From an uncultured Clostridium sp. (GTDB lineage: Bacteria > Bacillota > Clostridia > TANB77 > CAG-508): 45,671 nt of DNA. The translations under genes and the position numbers were made by a program. The DNA is taken from assembly GCA_947575745.1 (NCBI GenBank), contig CANPOS010000012.1:1-45671 (forward strand), in the 5' to 3' direction. A model generated the notes under the pieces. That model was not told where the DNA came from and ran no database searches. It saw only the letters and a program-made list of their open reading frames with translations. Shown here piece by piece: positions 17,140 to 26,309 of the stretch (its first letter is position 1; every line of letters starts with the position of its first letter).

Positions 17140-18135
17140 ATGAAAAAAATAATTCTATATTTTTTTATAATAATAGGTATATGCTTTATTATACCTATAT
17201 TTTTTACAACGAAATTTAAAACTAGAGAGGTATTTATAGAAGAAGAAAAACCAAAAGAGCTTCTGGATATAGAAAAATATTCATATACAGATTTTAGCAC
17301 AATAAGATTGTTACATAAAGACGGAAGTATAGAAGAGAAGCGGATTAGATGAATATATAGCAGAAGTTGTATCAGCAGAAATTCCAGCAGATTATGAGAT
17401 AGAGGCATTAAAGGCTCAAAGCATAGCTGCAAGATCCTATACAATATATAGAATAATAAATCGGTTCAAAACATGAAAATGCAGATATTTGTGATGACTA
17501 TGCTTGCTGTCAAGCATGGATTTCAAAAGAAGATAGAATTGCAAAATGGGGAGAAAATGGAATAGAAAAATGGAATAAAATTGTGGAAGCGGTAAATGCT
17601 ACAAAGGGAGAAGTTGCAACATATGAAGGACAGGTAATAAATGCATTTTTTCACTCAAATAGTGGAGGAACAACAGAAACAGCAACCAATGTATGGGGAG
17701 GAGGAAACTATCCATATCTGCAACCAGTGCAGACAACAGGAGAAGATGCTTATGAACAATACAGTTCAGAAATAGTATTAACTAGAGAAGAATTATTAAA
17801 TAAGTTAAAAGAAAAATATAGTGATATTGAAATTGACTTTGCAAATGACGAGAGTATAAAAATTTTAGAATATACAGAAGGAAGTAGAGTAAAGACAACA
17901 AGATTTGGGAATAAAGAACTTGCACGGAGTAGAAGTAAGAAGTATATTTGGATTAAAATCAGCAAATTTTGAGATAATAAAAACAAATGACAATATAACA
18001 TTTAAAGTTTTAGGAAATGGACATGGAGTTGGAATGAGTCAAACAGGTGCAGACAGTCTTGCAAAACAAGGAAATACATACCAAGATATATTAAAACATT
18101 TTTATACAGGAATAGAAATTACAAAACTTAATTAA
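17140..18135 (+). CDS. spoIID: Stage II sporulation protein D, peptidoglycan lytic transglycosylase (three CGGN sites)
   Basis: Degrades septal peptidoglycan during engulfment. An N-terminal membrane anchor (residues 3-25) is followed by the SpoIID/LytB domain: DEYIAEVVSAEIPADYEIEALKAQSIAARSY near residue 69 (catalytic Glu region), a conserved cysteine pair near DDYACCQAW, FHSNSGGTTETA near residue 172, and the C-terminal GHGVGMSQTGADSLAKQG. In triplets it is split into four pieces. Skipping C at 17341, 17462 and 17925 gives a continuous 330-residue protein. It lies 75 bases upstream of spoIIQ, its functional partner in engulfment. Confidence 0.93.
17341..17344 (+). other. CGGA recoding site in spoIID (Gly68)
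   Basis: AAG-(C)GGA-TTA-GAT leads into LDEYIAEVV. Triplet reading stops at TGA two codons after the CGG codon. Confidence 0.9.
17462..17465 (+). other. CGGT recoding site in spoIID (Gly108)
   Basis: AAT-(C)GGT-TCA-AAA joins SYTIYRIIN to GSKHENADICDD. Confidence 0.9.
17925..17928 (+). other. CGGA recoding site in spoIID (Gly262)
   Basis: GCA-(C)GGA-GTA-GAA restores LAGVEVRSIFGLKS. Triplet reading goes on about 15 codons to TGA and loses the GHGVGMSQ motif. Confidence 0.9.
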
Positions 18136-18210
18136 ACTTTGTATAAATCTCCAAAGGTTGGAAATAATCATAATAGATACTAAAATTTTAAGAAAGGAAT
18201 GATTAATAAA

Positions 18211-19092
18211 ATGAGAAATGATAGAAGAAGAGATAGGAGAATGAAGGGTAATGATGAAAATACTTTTAGTTTAAAAAATACTATATATATAGTTGGAACT
18301 ATCTTAGCTTTGGGGATAATTGCATTTTTTATAACAGTAATGGTATATAACAATAGTGTGGATAAGCTATATTCAGACTTAGAAACAAAAGAAATTGGAG
18401 AGTTAACTAATAATGAGGAAAGAAGAGAGGAATTTTCTAATACAATAGAAGAAGCGAGTGCCAATCTAGGTAAAACAGTTAATGAAATGGTAAATGAAAA
18501 GAATGATACAAAAACAACATCAACTGAAAATGAAGAAGTAAAGCAAACAACTACTACTCCAAAAGAAGAAAAGACAGAAAAAGAAACTAAACAAGAGGAA
18601 AAGAAAGACACAAAAAGTGAAAATAAAACTACGGAGTCAAATACTACTAAAAAGGCAGAAACAACAAAAAAAGAGGAAAAGCAACCACTTGCATTTGCTA
18701 TGCCAGTTGAAGGAGAAGTACAAAAAGAATATGCAAAAGATAAATTAGTATATTCAGAGACATTAAAAGAATGGGTAACACACACAGGAATAGATATAAA
18801 GGCTGAAAAGACAACAGTTGTAAAAGCTGCAGAAGAGGGAACAGTAATAGCTATAAAAAATGATCCAAGATATGGTACAACAATAATAATAGAACACAGT
18901 GATGGATATGAAACAAGATATGCAAATCTTTTAACAGCAGAATTCGTAGCAGTTGGAGAAAAAGTAACAAAAGGACAAACAATTGGAACAATAGGAGATA
19001 CAGGGGCATTTGAAATATTAGATGAACCACATTTACACTTTGAAGTATTAAAAAATGGAGAATATGAGGATCCAACATCAATAATTAAATAA
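18211..19092 (+). CDS. spoIIQ: Stage II sporulation protein Q-like M23 metallopeptidase
   Basis: A forespore membrane protein that forms the channel with SpoIIIAH and, in clostridia, is a LytM-type endopeptidase. The ATG at 18211 is better spaced from AAAGGA than the ATG at 18199. A short basic N-terminus, one membrane helix (residues 19-45), a charged Glu/Lys/Thr-rich linker (50-165) and an M23 domain (from about 170) follow. The zinc ligands appear intact (VTHTGIDI and HLHFEV), as in clostridial SpoIIQ and unlike the degenerate Bacillus protein. It is directly downstream of spoIID. No in-frame CGG; ACG-GAG in the linker is out of phase. Confidence 0.88.
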   Translation: MRNDRRRDRRMKGNDENTFSLKNTIYIVGTILALGIIAFFITVMVYNNSVDKLYSDLETKEIGELTNNEERREEFSNTIEEASANLGKTVNEMVNEKNDTKTTSTENEEVKQTTTTPKEEKTEKETKQEEKKDTKSENKTTESNTTKKAETTKKEEKQPLAFAMPVEGEVQKEYAKDKLVYSETLKEWVTHTGIDIKAEKTTVVKAAEEGTVIAIKNDPRYGTTIIIEHSDGYETRYANLLTAEFVAVGEKVTKGQTIGTIGDTGAFEILDEPHLHFEVLKNGEYEDPTSIIK

Positions 19093-19110
19093 TTATTAAA
19101 GTTTTCTTAA

Positions 19111-19146
19111 ATAGAAGCAGTACATATTGCTTCTATATTTTTTTTA
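19111..19146 (+). terminator. Intrinsic terminator after spoIIQ
   Basis: ATAGAAGCA pairs with TGCTTCTAT and is followed by a long T-run. Confidence 0.8.
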
Positions 19147-19259
19147 TGCTAATATAAAGATACTGTAAAAATTATAGAAAATCACAAAAAACAGTTGTAA
19201 AAATCCTCCATAATTGATATACTGTATATATGATTTTTAAAATCAAGGAGGATATAATT

Positions 19260-19670
19260 ATGGAAAATGAAGAAAATGAAAAATTAGAGGAAATCAATGT
19301 TACATCAGATAGCAGTGTAGTAATATCAGAGGAAGTAGTTTCAGTTATTGCAGGAATAGCAGTTTCAGAAGTGCCAGGAGTAGTAGATACAGCAGGAGGA
19401 TTTGCAGGAGGAATTTCAGAAGTATTAAGTGGGAAGAAAAAATTATCAAAAGGAATAAAAGTAGAAGTAGGAGAAAAAGAAACAAAAATAGATGTAAACA
19501 TCATAGTAGAATATGGAACAAGAATACCAGATGTTGCATTTGAGATTCAAAGCAAAGTAAAAAAATCAGTAAAAGAAATGACAGGATTAGATGTTTTAGA
19601 GGTAAATGTACATGTACAAGGAGTTAAAACACCAGCAGATTTAGAAACAAAGGATAAAGACGAAAACTAA
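19260..19670 (+). CDS. Asp23/Gls24 family envelope stress protein
   Basis: A 136-residue member of the Asp23/Gls24 (YloU-like) family, membrane-associated through AmaP. The ATG at 19260 follows AAGGAGG; an upstream in-frame start is not needed. Motifs are VVSVIAGIAVSEVPGVV near residue 28, KGIKVEVGEKETKIDVNIIVEYG near residue 62 and VQSKVKKSV-like VAFEIQSKVKKSVKEMTGL. Its neighbours (an AmaP-like protein, a DUF2273 protein, then nusB) give the standard clostridial arrangement. No in-frame CGG. Confidence 0.92.
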   Translation: MENEENEKLEEINVTSDSSVVISEEVVSVIAGIAVSEVPGVVDTAGGFAGGISEVLSGKKKLSKGIKVEVGEKETKIDVNIIVEYGTRIPDVAFEIQSKVKKSVKEMTGLDVLEVNVHVQGVKTPADLETKDKDEN

Positions 19671-19684
19671 AATATAAAAAGGAA

Positions 19685-20257
19685 ATGAAATTTGATATGA
19701 AGATATTAGATAAAATTATATTAGTACTATTTTCAATATTAATATTAATAATATCAGTAGTCATGTTGTTATTAATATTTGGAGTAGTAAATTTTGCAAC
19801 AATAGCAGAATTATATGCAAGAATAATTGCAAGTAACACAGTAACAAATATAACAGTTGCAATTTTAGCTGTATGCATTATACTTGCTATAAAAGCAATC
19901 TTCTTTGGTGGAAGCAATAATCAAGACAATGGAATTAAAGGTGAAGGAATTTTAATGCAAAATGAAGCTGGAAAATTACTTATATCAAAAGAAACAATAG
20001 AAAACTTAGTAAGTGGAGTTGCAAATGGATTTGAAAACACACAAAGTGTTACAACAAAAGTTATGGTAGATAGTGATAATACTTTAAGAGTATTTCTTAC
20101 ATTAATGGTTTTACCAAATGCTGTAATAAATGAGCTTTCTATGAATTTACAAAAGAGGATAAAAGAAGTTGTAAAAAATGTTACAGACCTAGAAATAAAA
20201 TCAATAGATATAAAAATTAAGAACATAACAACTCCAGAAGAGAATAAAGAGATTTAA
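19685..20257 (+). CDS. amaP: Alkaline-shock membrane anchor protein AmaP-like
   Basis: A 190-residue protein with two N-terminal membrane helices (about residues 9-30 and 50-72) and a cytoplasmic C-terminal domain resembling the Asp23 fold (GEGILMQNEAGKLLISKETIENLV and IEIKNITTP-like end). It anchors Asp23 to the membrane. Start ATG 19685 follows AAAAAGGAA. It lies 14 bases after the asp23 gene and 14 bases before the DUF2273 gene. No in-frame CGG. Confidence 0.87.
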   Translation: MKFDMKILDKIILVLFSILILIISVVMLLLIFGVVNFATIAELYARIIASNTVTNITVAILAVCIILAIKAIFFGGSNNQDNGIKGEGILMQNEAGKLLISKETIENLVSGVANGFENTQSVTTKVMVDSDNTLRVFLTLMVLPNAVINELSMNLQKRIKEVVKNVTDLEIKSIDIKIKNITTPEENKEI

Positions 20258-20271
20258 AGGAAGTAAGTTAT

Positions 20272-20475
20272 ATGAAGGATTTTAAAAGCTTTATTTATGA
20301 ATATAGAGGTGCAATAATAGGTGGCATAATTGCGATAATAGTACTTTGTACAGGACTTTTAAAACTAGTACTTGGTTTATTAGTTTTAGTTTGTGGAGTA
20401 TTTTTAGGAAATTATGTACAACAAAATAAATATGAAGTGAAACAAAAATTAGTAGATTTTATTAATAGGTTATAG
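20272..20475 (+). CDS. DUF2273 small membrane protein
   Basis: A 67-residue protein with a glycine-rich hydrophobic stretch (GAIIGGIIAIIVLCTGLLKLVLGLLVLVCGVFLGNYVQ) forming one long or two short membrane helices, and a basic tail. Small DUF2273 proteins regularly sit between amaP and further Asp23 genes. GGAAGTAAG precedes the ATG. Its precise role is unknown. Confidence 0.85.
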   Translation: MKDFKSFIYEYRGAIIGGIIAIIVLCTGLLKLVLGLLVLVCGVFLGNYVQQNKYEVKQKLVDFINRL

Positions 20476-20490
20476 AAAAGGACAAGTTAT

Positions 20491-20913
20491 ATGAATAGGA
20501 CAAAATCTAGAGAACTAGCATTCAAACTAATATATGAAAAAGAAATACAAAAAGAAATTGAGGAAGAAAACTTAGAATTATTTTTTGAAGCTAATGAAAT
20601 AGAAGAAGAAACTGTAAAAGAATATCTTAAAGATATTCTTTTTGGTGTTTCTAAAAATGAAGAAAAAATTAATGAATTAATAAGTAAAAACTTAAAAGAA
20701 AAGTGGACATTAGATAGAATTTCAAAAATTAATGTAAGTCTATTAAAAATTGCAATATATGAAATGCTTTACAATAAACTACCATACAAAATTGCAATAA
20801 ATGAAGTAATAGAACTTGCAAAAACATATTCGGATGAACAAGCAAAATCTTTTATAAATGGAATATTAGCAAGCATTGTTAAAGAAGAAAAGTTAGACGA
20901 AACGGAGGAATAA
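20491..20913 (+). CDS. nusB: Transcription antitermination factor NusB
   Basis: Binds boxA RNA with S10 (NusE) in rRNA antitermination. The 140-residue all-helical protein starts [20 protein letters not shown] and has the conserved [23 protein letters not shown] near residue 71 and the end-motif [29 protein letters not shown]. The stop codon abuts the xseA ATG (TAA then ATG), so the two genes are coupled. No in-frame CGG. Confidence 0.95.
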   Translation: MNRTKSRELAFKLIYEKEIQKEIEEENLELFFEANEIEEETVKEYLKDILFGVSKNEEKINELISKNLKEKWTLDRISKINVSLLKIAIYEMLYNKLPYKIAINEVIELAKTYSDEQAKSFINGILASIVKEEKLDETEE

Positions 20914-22101
20914 ATGGAAATAACTCCAATAACAGTTACAGAATTAAATCAATATATGAAAAATAAAGTTGCAGAAGATGAATTTTTGCAAAATGTATAC
21001 ATAAAAGGAGAAATATCGAATTTTAAGAACCATTATACAGGACATATGTATTTTACATTAAAAGATGAAAAATGCTTGATAAAATGTATAATGTTTAAAA
21101 GTTATGCAGAAAGAATGAAATTCATGCCAAAAGATGGTATGAAAGTGGTAGTGTTTGGTACAGTAGCTGTATTTGAAAGAGATGGTGTATATCAAATATA
21201 TTGTAAAGCAATGAAGGAGGACGGAATAGGAGACCTATATACAGCATATAATGAACTTAAAGAAAAATTAGAAAAAGAAGGCTTATTTGATATAAAATAT
21301 AAAAAACAAATACCATTTATGCCAAGAAGGATAGGAGTACTTACTTCAAAAACAGGAGCAGTTATTAGAGATATTATAAATGTAAGTACAAGAAGAAATC
21401 CAAATGTGTATATAAAGTTACTACCAGTTCCAGTACAAGGAGAAGGAGCAGGAGAAAAAATCGCAAAAGCAATAGAAATCATGAATGAACAAGACTTAGC
21501 GGATGTAATAATAGTTGCAAGAGGGGGAGGTTCACTTGAGGATCTTTGGCCATTTAACGAAGAAGTAGTTGCAAGAGCAATATTTAATTCAAAACTTCCA
21601 GTAATTTCAGCAGTGGGGCATGAAACAGACTTTACAATAGCCGATTTTGTTGCAGACTTAAGAGCTCCTACACCTTCAGCGGCAGCAGAACTTGCAGTAC
21701 CAGAGATAAGTAAAGTAGAAGAAATGATAAGAAGTTATCAAAATAGGTATAGGTTAGCTTTAAAGAAAAAAATAGAATATATGAAATTAAGATATGAAAA
21801 ATGTATGCAAAGTAGAGCATATAAAGAACCATTGCAAGGAATCAATGAAAGACAACAAATATTAGATATACATATTAAATCAATAATAAATAGTGCAAAT
21901 CATAAGATAACAGTATCTAAAAAAGACTTTGCAAATATAATTACGAAACTAGACACTTTGAGTCCACTAAAAACACTTGCAAGAGGATATAGTATAACAA
22001 CAAAAAATGAAAAAATGATTAAAAGTGTAAAAGAATTAAATACAGGAGATAGTATAGAAATAAGGCTTAGTGATGGAAATGCAAAGGCAGAGATACTTTA
22101 A
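20914..22101 (+). CDS. xseA: Exodeoxyribonuclease VII large subunit
   Basis: Degrades single-stranded DNA with XseB. The 395-residue protein has an N-terminal OB-fold (ITVTELNQYMKNKVAEDEFLQNVYIKGEISNF), the catalytic domain with RIGVLTSKTGAVIRDI near residue 139, ARGGGSLEDLWPFNEE near residue 203, SAVGHETDFTIADFVADLRAPTPSAAAEL near residue 230, and a long helical arm. It is co-transcribed with nusB and xseB. No in-frame CGG despite many glycines. Confidence 0.96.
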   Translation: MEITPITVTELNQYMKNKVAEDEFLQNVYIKGEISNFKNHYTGHMYFTLKDEKCLIKCIMFKSYAERMKFMPKDGMKVVVFGTVAVFERDGVYQIYCKAMKEDGIGDLYTAYNELKEKLEKEGLFDIKYKKQIPFMPRRIGVLTSKTGAVIRDIINVSTRRNPNVYIKLLPVPVQGEGAGEKIAKAIEIMNEQDLADVIIVARGGGSLEDLWPFNEEVVARAIFNSKLPVISAVGHETDFTIADFVADLRAPTPSAAAELAVPEISKVEEMIRSYQNRYRLALKKKIEYMKLRYEKCMQSRAYKEPLQGINERQQILDIHIKSIINSANHKITVSKKDFANIITKLDTLSPLKTLARGYSITTKNEKMIKSVKELNTGDSIEIRLSDGNAKAEIL

Positions 22102-22116
22102 ATAGTGGAGGGTATA

Positions 22117-22341
22117 ATGGAGAATTTAAAATTTGAAGAAGCAATAAAAAAACTAGAAGATATAGCAAAAGAACTAGAAAGTGGAGAACTTGGCTTAGAT
22201 GAGAGTGTAGCCAAATTCGAAGAAGGCATGAATTTATCTAAAACTTGTACAAAAATGCTAAATGAAGCAGAGAAAAAAATAAACATATTGATAAATAGTG
22301 GAGAAGAAATTGTTGAAGAAAGTTTTACACCTGAAGATTAA
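22117..22341 (+). CDS. xseB: Exodeoxyribonuclease VII small subunit
   Basis: A 74-residue partner of XseA. It starts at ATG 22117, seven bases after TGGAGGG (an upstream GTG at 22105 is less likely). The family pattern FEEAIKKLEDIAKELESGELGLDESVAKFEEGM covers most of the protein. It lies 15 bases after xseA. Confidence 0.93.
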   Translation: MENLKFEEAIKKLEDIAKELESGELGLDESVAKFEEGMNLSKTCTKMLNEAEKKINILINSGEEIVEESFTPED

Positions 22342-22378
22342 GTTTGAAAAAAGGATATAAAATAAAAGGGAGAAAAAT

Positions 22379-22819
22379 ATGAATGAACTAGGAGCAATAG
22401 TAACAAATAAATATATATATATTCCACTTTTAGTATGGTTTTTCATACAGTTATTTAAAGTAATATGGGATTTAGTAGAAACAAGAAAATTTAATTTTAA
22501 AAGAATATTAGGAGCAGGAGGAATGCCAAGCTCTCATTCAGCAGTGGTAATGTGTTTGTCGGTAATGGTAGGTAAAGAATATGGATTTGGGTCTTCTGTA
22601 TTTGCATTAGCATTAATATTTGCAATAGTTGTAATGTATGATGCAGCAGGAGTTAGGAGAGCAGCTGGAAAACAAGCTGCACTATTAAATAAAATAGTGG
22701 ATACACCAGGACTTTCGATTCCACAAGTACAAGAAAGACTTGTAGAAGTTTTAGGACATACACCAACACAAGTATTTGTGGGAGCCATAATTGGAATAAT
22801 CGTTGGATTAGTTATTTAA
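22379..22819 (+). CDS. Divergent PAP2-family (DUF212) membrane protein
   Basis: A 146-residue integral membrane protein with about four hydrophobic segments. It has the DUF212/YuiD signature GAGGMPSSHSAVVMCL near residue 42 and YDAAGVRRAAGKQAALLN near residue 83. The SSHS motif resembles PAP2 phosphatases, but the full active site is not evident, so substrate and activity are unknown. AAAGGGAG precedes the ATG. It is last in the envelope/nusB/xse run. Confidence 0.87.
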   Translation: MNELGAIVTNKYIYIPLLVWFFIQLFKVIWDLVETRKFNFKRILGAGGMPSSHSAVVMCLSVMVGKEYGFGSSVFALALIFAIVVMYDAAGVRRAAGKQAALLNKIVDTPGLSIPQVQERLVEVLGHTPTQVFVGAIIGIIVGLVI

Positions 22820-22864
22820 GCTTGACACTAACTTTTAATATATGATAAAATTATTTTATCAAAA

Positions 22865-22977
22865 AAGTAAATTGCTGGCGGATACATGAATTAACATGAT
22901 GGCAGTTTACTAAAATATATTAGCCGACCGCCTGGGCAATTTTACGTTTAGTAAAATTGTCTTGTTTTGTTTTTAGG
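22865..22977 (+). promoter_or_regulatory. ZTP (pfl-type) riboswitch with expression-platform terminator, upstream of fhs
   Basis: The P1 stem AGTAAATTGC (from about 22866) pairs with GCAGTTTACT (about 22902-22911). A CATG/CATG helix follows within it. The hallmark 3' segment GCCGACCGCCTGGGCA is at 22923-22937, and its CCGCC can pair with GGCGG (22877-22881) to form the pseudoknot. A terminator (CAATTTTAC/GTAAAATTG plus T-run) is fused at 22937-22975. ZTP/ZMP accumulates when 10-formyl-THF is low, so binding would turn on fhs. Structure is read from sequence; ligand is from the family. Confidence 0.88.
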
Positions 22978-23002
22978 GCTAAAAAATTAATGGAGGTATT
23001 AA

Positions 23003-24665
23003 ATGAGCGATATTGAAATTGCAAGAAATGCGAAATTAAAAGAAATAAGAGAAATAGCAAATGAATTAGGACTAAATGAAGAAGAAATAGAAACTTATGG
23101 AAAATATAAGGCAAAAATTACAGAGGATGCTTTTAAGAAAAACAAAGACAAAGCAAATGGTAAACTTATATTAGTTACAGCAATAAATCCTACACCACTT
23201 GGAGAAGGAAAAACAACAATGTCAATAGGACTAGCAGATGGACTAAGAAAAATAGGAAAAAAATCAATACTTGCATTAAGAGAACCTTCGCTTCGGACCA
23301 GTATTTGGAATAAAAGGAGGAGCAACAGGCGGAGGTTATGTACAAATAGCACCAATGGAAGATATTAACCTACATTTTACAGGAGATATACATGCAATAA
23401 CATCAGCAAACAACTTACTTGCAGCAATGATAGACAACCATATATTCTTTGGAAATGAATTAGGATTAAAAAAAGTTTTATGGAAAAGATGTGTGGACTT
23501 AAATGATAGACAACTAAGAAAAATAAGATGTGGATTATCACATGAAAAAGGAATGGAAGAAAGAGATGACGGATTTGATATTACAGTAGCATCAGAAATA
23601 ATGGCAATACTTTGTCTATCTAAAGACATAAAAGACCTAAAAGAAAGAATATCAAAAATAATAGTTGGATACAATGAAAAAGATGAACCAATAACAGCAA
23701 AAGATTTAAAAGCAGAAGGAAGTCTAGCAGTACTTTTAAAAGATGCAATAAATCCAAATTTAGTACAAACATTAGAAAATACACCAGCAATAGTACATGG
23801 TGGACCATTTGCCAATATAGCACATGGATGTAATAGCATAAGAGCAACAAAACTTGGATTAAAACTTGCAGATTATTGTATAACAGAAGCAGGATTTGGT
23901 GCAGATCTTGGAGCAGAAAAATTCTTAGATATAAAATGTAGACAAGCAGGATTAAAACCAGATGCAGTAGTTTGTGTTGCAACAATGAGAGCATTAAAAT
24001 ATCATGGAGGAGCTTCAAAAGAAGAAGTACAAGAAGAAAATATGGAAGCACTAGAAAAAGGAATACACAACCTACTAAGACATATAGACAATATCAAAAA
24101 TAAATTTGGATTAAATGTCATAGTTGCGATAAATAGATTTGTAACAGATACAGAAAAAGAAATAGAGTTTTTACAAAATAAATTGAAAGAATATGGAATA
24201 AATATGAGTTTAGTAGAAGCATGGGCAAAAGGTGGAGAAGGTGCAACAGATTTAGCAGAAAAAGTAGTAGAATTATGTGAAAAACCAGAAGATTTTAAAT
24301 ATACATATGAACTTGACGAAGAAGTAGAAGAAAAAATAAGAAAAGTTGCTAGAAAAATTTATGGAGCTGATGACGTAGAATTTTCAGAAGAAGCAATGGA
24401 AAGCATAAAACAAATTAAAAAGCTAGGATATGGAAATTTACCAGTATGTATCGCAAAAACACAATATTCTTTCTCAGACGACCCTAAGAACTTAGAATGT
24501 ACAGAGCCTTTTAATATACATGCACAAGAAGTAATATTAAAATCAGGAGCAGGTTTTATTGTAGTAATAACAGGCAAAATAATGACAATGCCAGGATTAC
24601 CAAAAGTTCCAGCAGCAGAAGGCATAGATGTAGATGAAAATGGCAATATAGTAGGAATATTTTAA
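23003..24665 (+). CDS. fhs: Formate-tetrahydrofolate ligase (one CGGA site)
   Basis: Makes 10-formyl-THF from formate, THF and ATP, feeding purine synthesis or the acetyl-CoA pathway. Motifs are the nucleotide loop [18 protein letters not shown] near residue 66, [22 protein letters not shown] near residue 94, [10 protein letters not shown], and TVVVATVRALK-like [15 protein letters not shown] near residue 326. In triplets the reading breaks at CTT-CGG-ACC. Skipping C at 23294 gives CTT-GGA-CCA (SLGPVFG), an invariant stretch, in a protein of 553 residues, the family length. GGAGG precedes the ATG. It lies under a ZTP riboswitch. Confidence 0.96.
23294..23297 (+). other. CGGA recoding site in fhs (Gly98)
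   Basis: CTT-(C)GGA-CCA-GTA restores the invariant EPSLGPVFG. This is the only site I assign to a central metabolic enzyme. Confidence 0.95.
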
Positions 24666-24746
24666 TAACTTAGTTGAATAATATATAAAAAAATGGAAAT
24701 AATATGAATAATAGTGAAAAAATAACTAGAGAGGATGAATATATAC

Positions 24747-25437
24747 ATGAAAAAAACTGTTATAATTATTATTTCCATATTTTTATTAATAACTGGGTAT
24801 TTTTGCTATCTTCAATCAATAACAAATAAAAGTATAGAAACATTATCAAAATTTGGTTCTTCTGGAGATGAAGTAAAACAAATACAACAAAAACTTAAAG
24901 AATGGGGATACTATAAAGGAAATGTTGACGGAGTTTATGGTAGCCAAACACAGCAAGCAGTAAAGAATTTCCAAAAAGCAAATGGATTAACAGCAGATGG
25001 GATTGCGGGAGAAAAAACATTAGCGGCAATAGGAATATCTTCTTCAGGAGGGTCAAGTTCTGGCTCAGGACAAACTTCGAGTAGTTCATCAGACTTAAAT
25101 TTACTAAGTAGACTTGTGTATGGAGAGGCAAGAGGGGAGCAATATATAGGACAAGTAGCAGTTGCAGCAGTTGTATTAAACAGAGTAAGTAGTCCTAATT
25201 TTCCAAATACTGTTGCAGGAGTAATATATCAAAGAGGTGCATTTGACGTAGTAAGTGACGGACAAATAAATTTATCTCCTAATAAAACCGCAAAAAGTGC
25301 AGCACAGGATGCATTAAATGGTTGGGATCCATCAAATCGGAGCATTATACTATTTTAATCCAAATACTGCAACAAGCAAATGGATATGGTCAAGAAAGAT
25401 AACGCTAACAATAGGAAGCCATATGTTCTGTATATAA
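24747..25437 (+). CDS. sleB: Spore cortex-lytic enzyme SleB-like cell-wall hydrolase (one CGGA site)
   Basis: A lytic transglycosylase-type hydrolase of the spore cortex used in germination. A membrane anchor or signal (residues 2-22), a PG_binding_1 domain (VKQIQQKLKEWGYYKGNVDGVYG to AGEKTLAAIG), a Ser/Gly linker, and a Hydrolase_2 domain (LLSRLVYGEARGE near residue 122, VAAVVLNRVSSPNFPNTVAGVIYQ) are seen. In triplets it ends at TAA shortly after AAT-CGG. Skipping C at 25338 gives WDPSNGALYYFNPNTATSKWIWSR, the family C-terminus, for about 229 residues. ATG 24735 in the same frame is an alternative start. It lies directly after fhs, with no clear terminator between. Confidence 0.9.
25338..25341 (+). 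other. CGGA recoding site in sleB (Gly198)
   Basis: AAT-(C)GGA-GCA-TTA restores the conserved GALYYFNP of SleB/CwlJ hydrolases. Confidence 0.92.
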
Positions 25438-25455
25438 ATATGAAAATAATTGATA

Positions 25456-25491
25456 AAGAAGCTATGATTTAAGTCCATAGCTTCAATTTTT
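25456..25491 (+). terminator. Intrinsic terminator after sleB
   Basis: GAAGCTATG pairs with CATAGCTTC and is followed by AATTTTT. It lies in the gene-free stretch 25438-25746. The remainder of that stretch holds the promoter at 25599 and a small inverted repeat (TTACAGAA/TTCTGTAA at about 25648-25683), and otherwise nothing I can identify. Confidence 0.8.
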
Positions 25492-25598
25492 ACCTTGACA
25501 ATTGTATGAAACTCTTGTATTAGCATTGGAAGTATGGCATAGAAAGAATATATATTAAAATAGGCTATGGTTTTACATGGTCTATAAATTTTTACCTA

Positions 25599-25627
25599 TT
25601 GCCAAATGTAAAAAAATATTGTATAAT
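25599..25627 (+). promoter_or_regulatory. Candidate sigma-A promoter for rsmD
   Basis: TTGCCA (25599-25604) and TATAAT (25622-25627) with a 17-base spacer, 120 bases before the rsmD start. Confidence 0.6.
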
Positions 25628-25746
25628 TAAAATCTAATATACATAATATTACAGAACTGTTAAGTTTCTATTACAATTCTGTAAATACTATTGACTTATG
25701 AAATAAATCTAATAAAATATAAAGTGAAACATAGAGGCGAATAGTT

Positions 25747-26301
25747 TTGAGAATAATAAGTGGAATAGCAAGAGGTACAAAACTTGAAACATTAGAAGGA
25801 AAAGATACAAGACCAACATTAGATAGAGTAAAAGAACCTTTATTTAGTATAATTCAAAGTTATATATATGATTCAAGAGTTTTGGATTTATTTTCAGGCT
25901 CAGGAGCATTAGCACTAGAAAGTATAAGTAGAGGAGCAAAAGAAGCGACAATCTGTGATAATTCAAGAAAAGCTATTGAAATAATAAAACAAAATATAAA
26001 AAAAACACACTTTGAAGATAAAGTAAAAATTATAAATAAAGACTATAAAAAATGTTTGCAAGAATTAAGAAATAATAAATTTGACATAATTTTTTTAGAC
26101 CCACCATATAAGACAGAATTTGGTATAGAAGCAACAAGAATTATCAGTGAAAATGATTTACTTGAAGAAGATGGAATAATAGTGTTTGAAACTGATCAAA
26201 AAGAAGAAGAATATATAGAAGAATTAGAGCAATATGCAAGTGTTAAAGATTTAAGAAAATATGGGAGAGTAACCTTAGTATTCTTAAATCGAAAGGAGTA
26301 G
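25747..26301 (+). CDS. rsmD: 16S rRNA (guanine966-N2)-methyltransferase RsmD
   Basis: SAM-dependent methyltransferase acting on 16S rRNA G966. 184 residues from a TTG start (AGAGGCGAA upstream). Motifs are MRIISGIARGTKLETLEG and TRPTLDRVKEPLFSIIQ at the N-terminus, the SAM loop VLDLFSGSGALALES near residue 44 and the catalytic IIFLDPPYKTE near residue 116. The next gene starts 8 bases after its stop. No in-frame CGG. Confidence 0.95.
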   Translation: MRIISGIARGTKLETLEGKDTRPTLDRVKEPLFSIIQSYIYDSRVLDLFSGSGALALESISRGAKEATICDNSRKAIEIIKQNIKKTHFEDKVKIINKDYKKCLQELRNNKFDIIFLDPPYKTEFGIEATRIISENDLLEEDGIIVFETDQKEEEYIEELEQYASVKDLRKYGRVTLVFLNRKE

Positions 26302-26309
26302 ACAGACTT

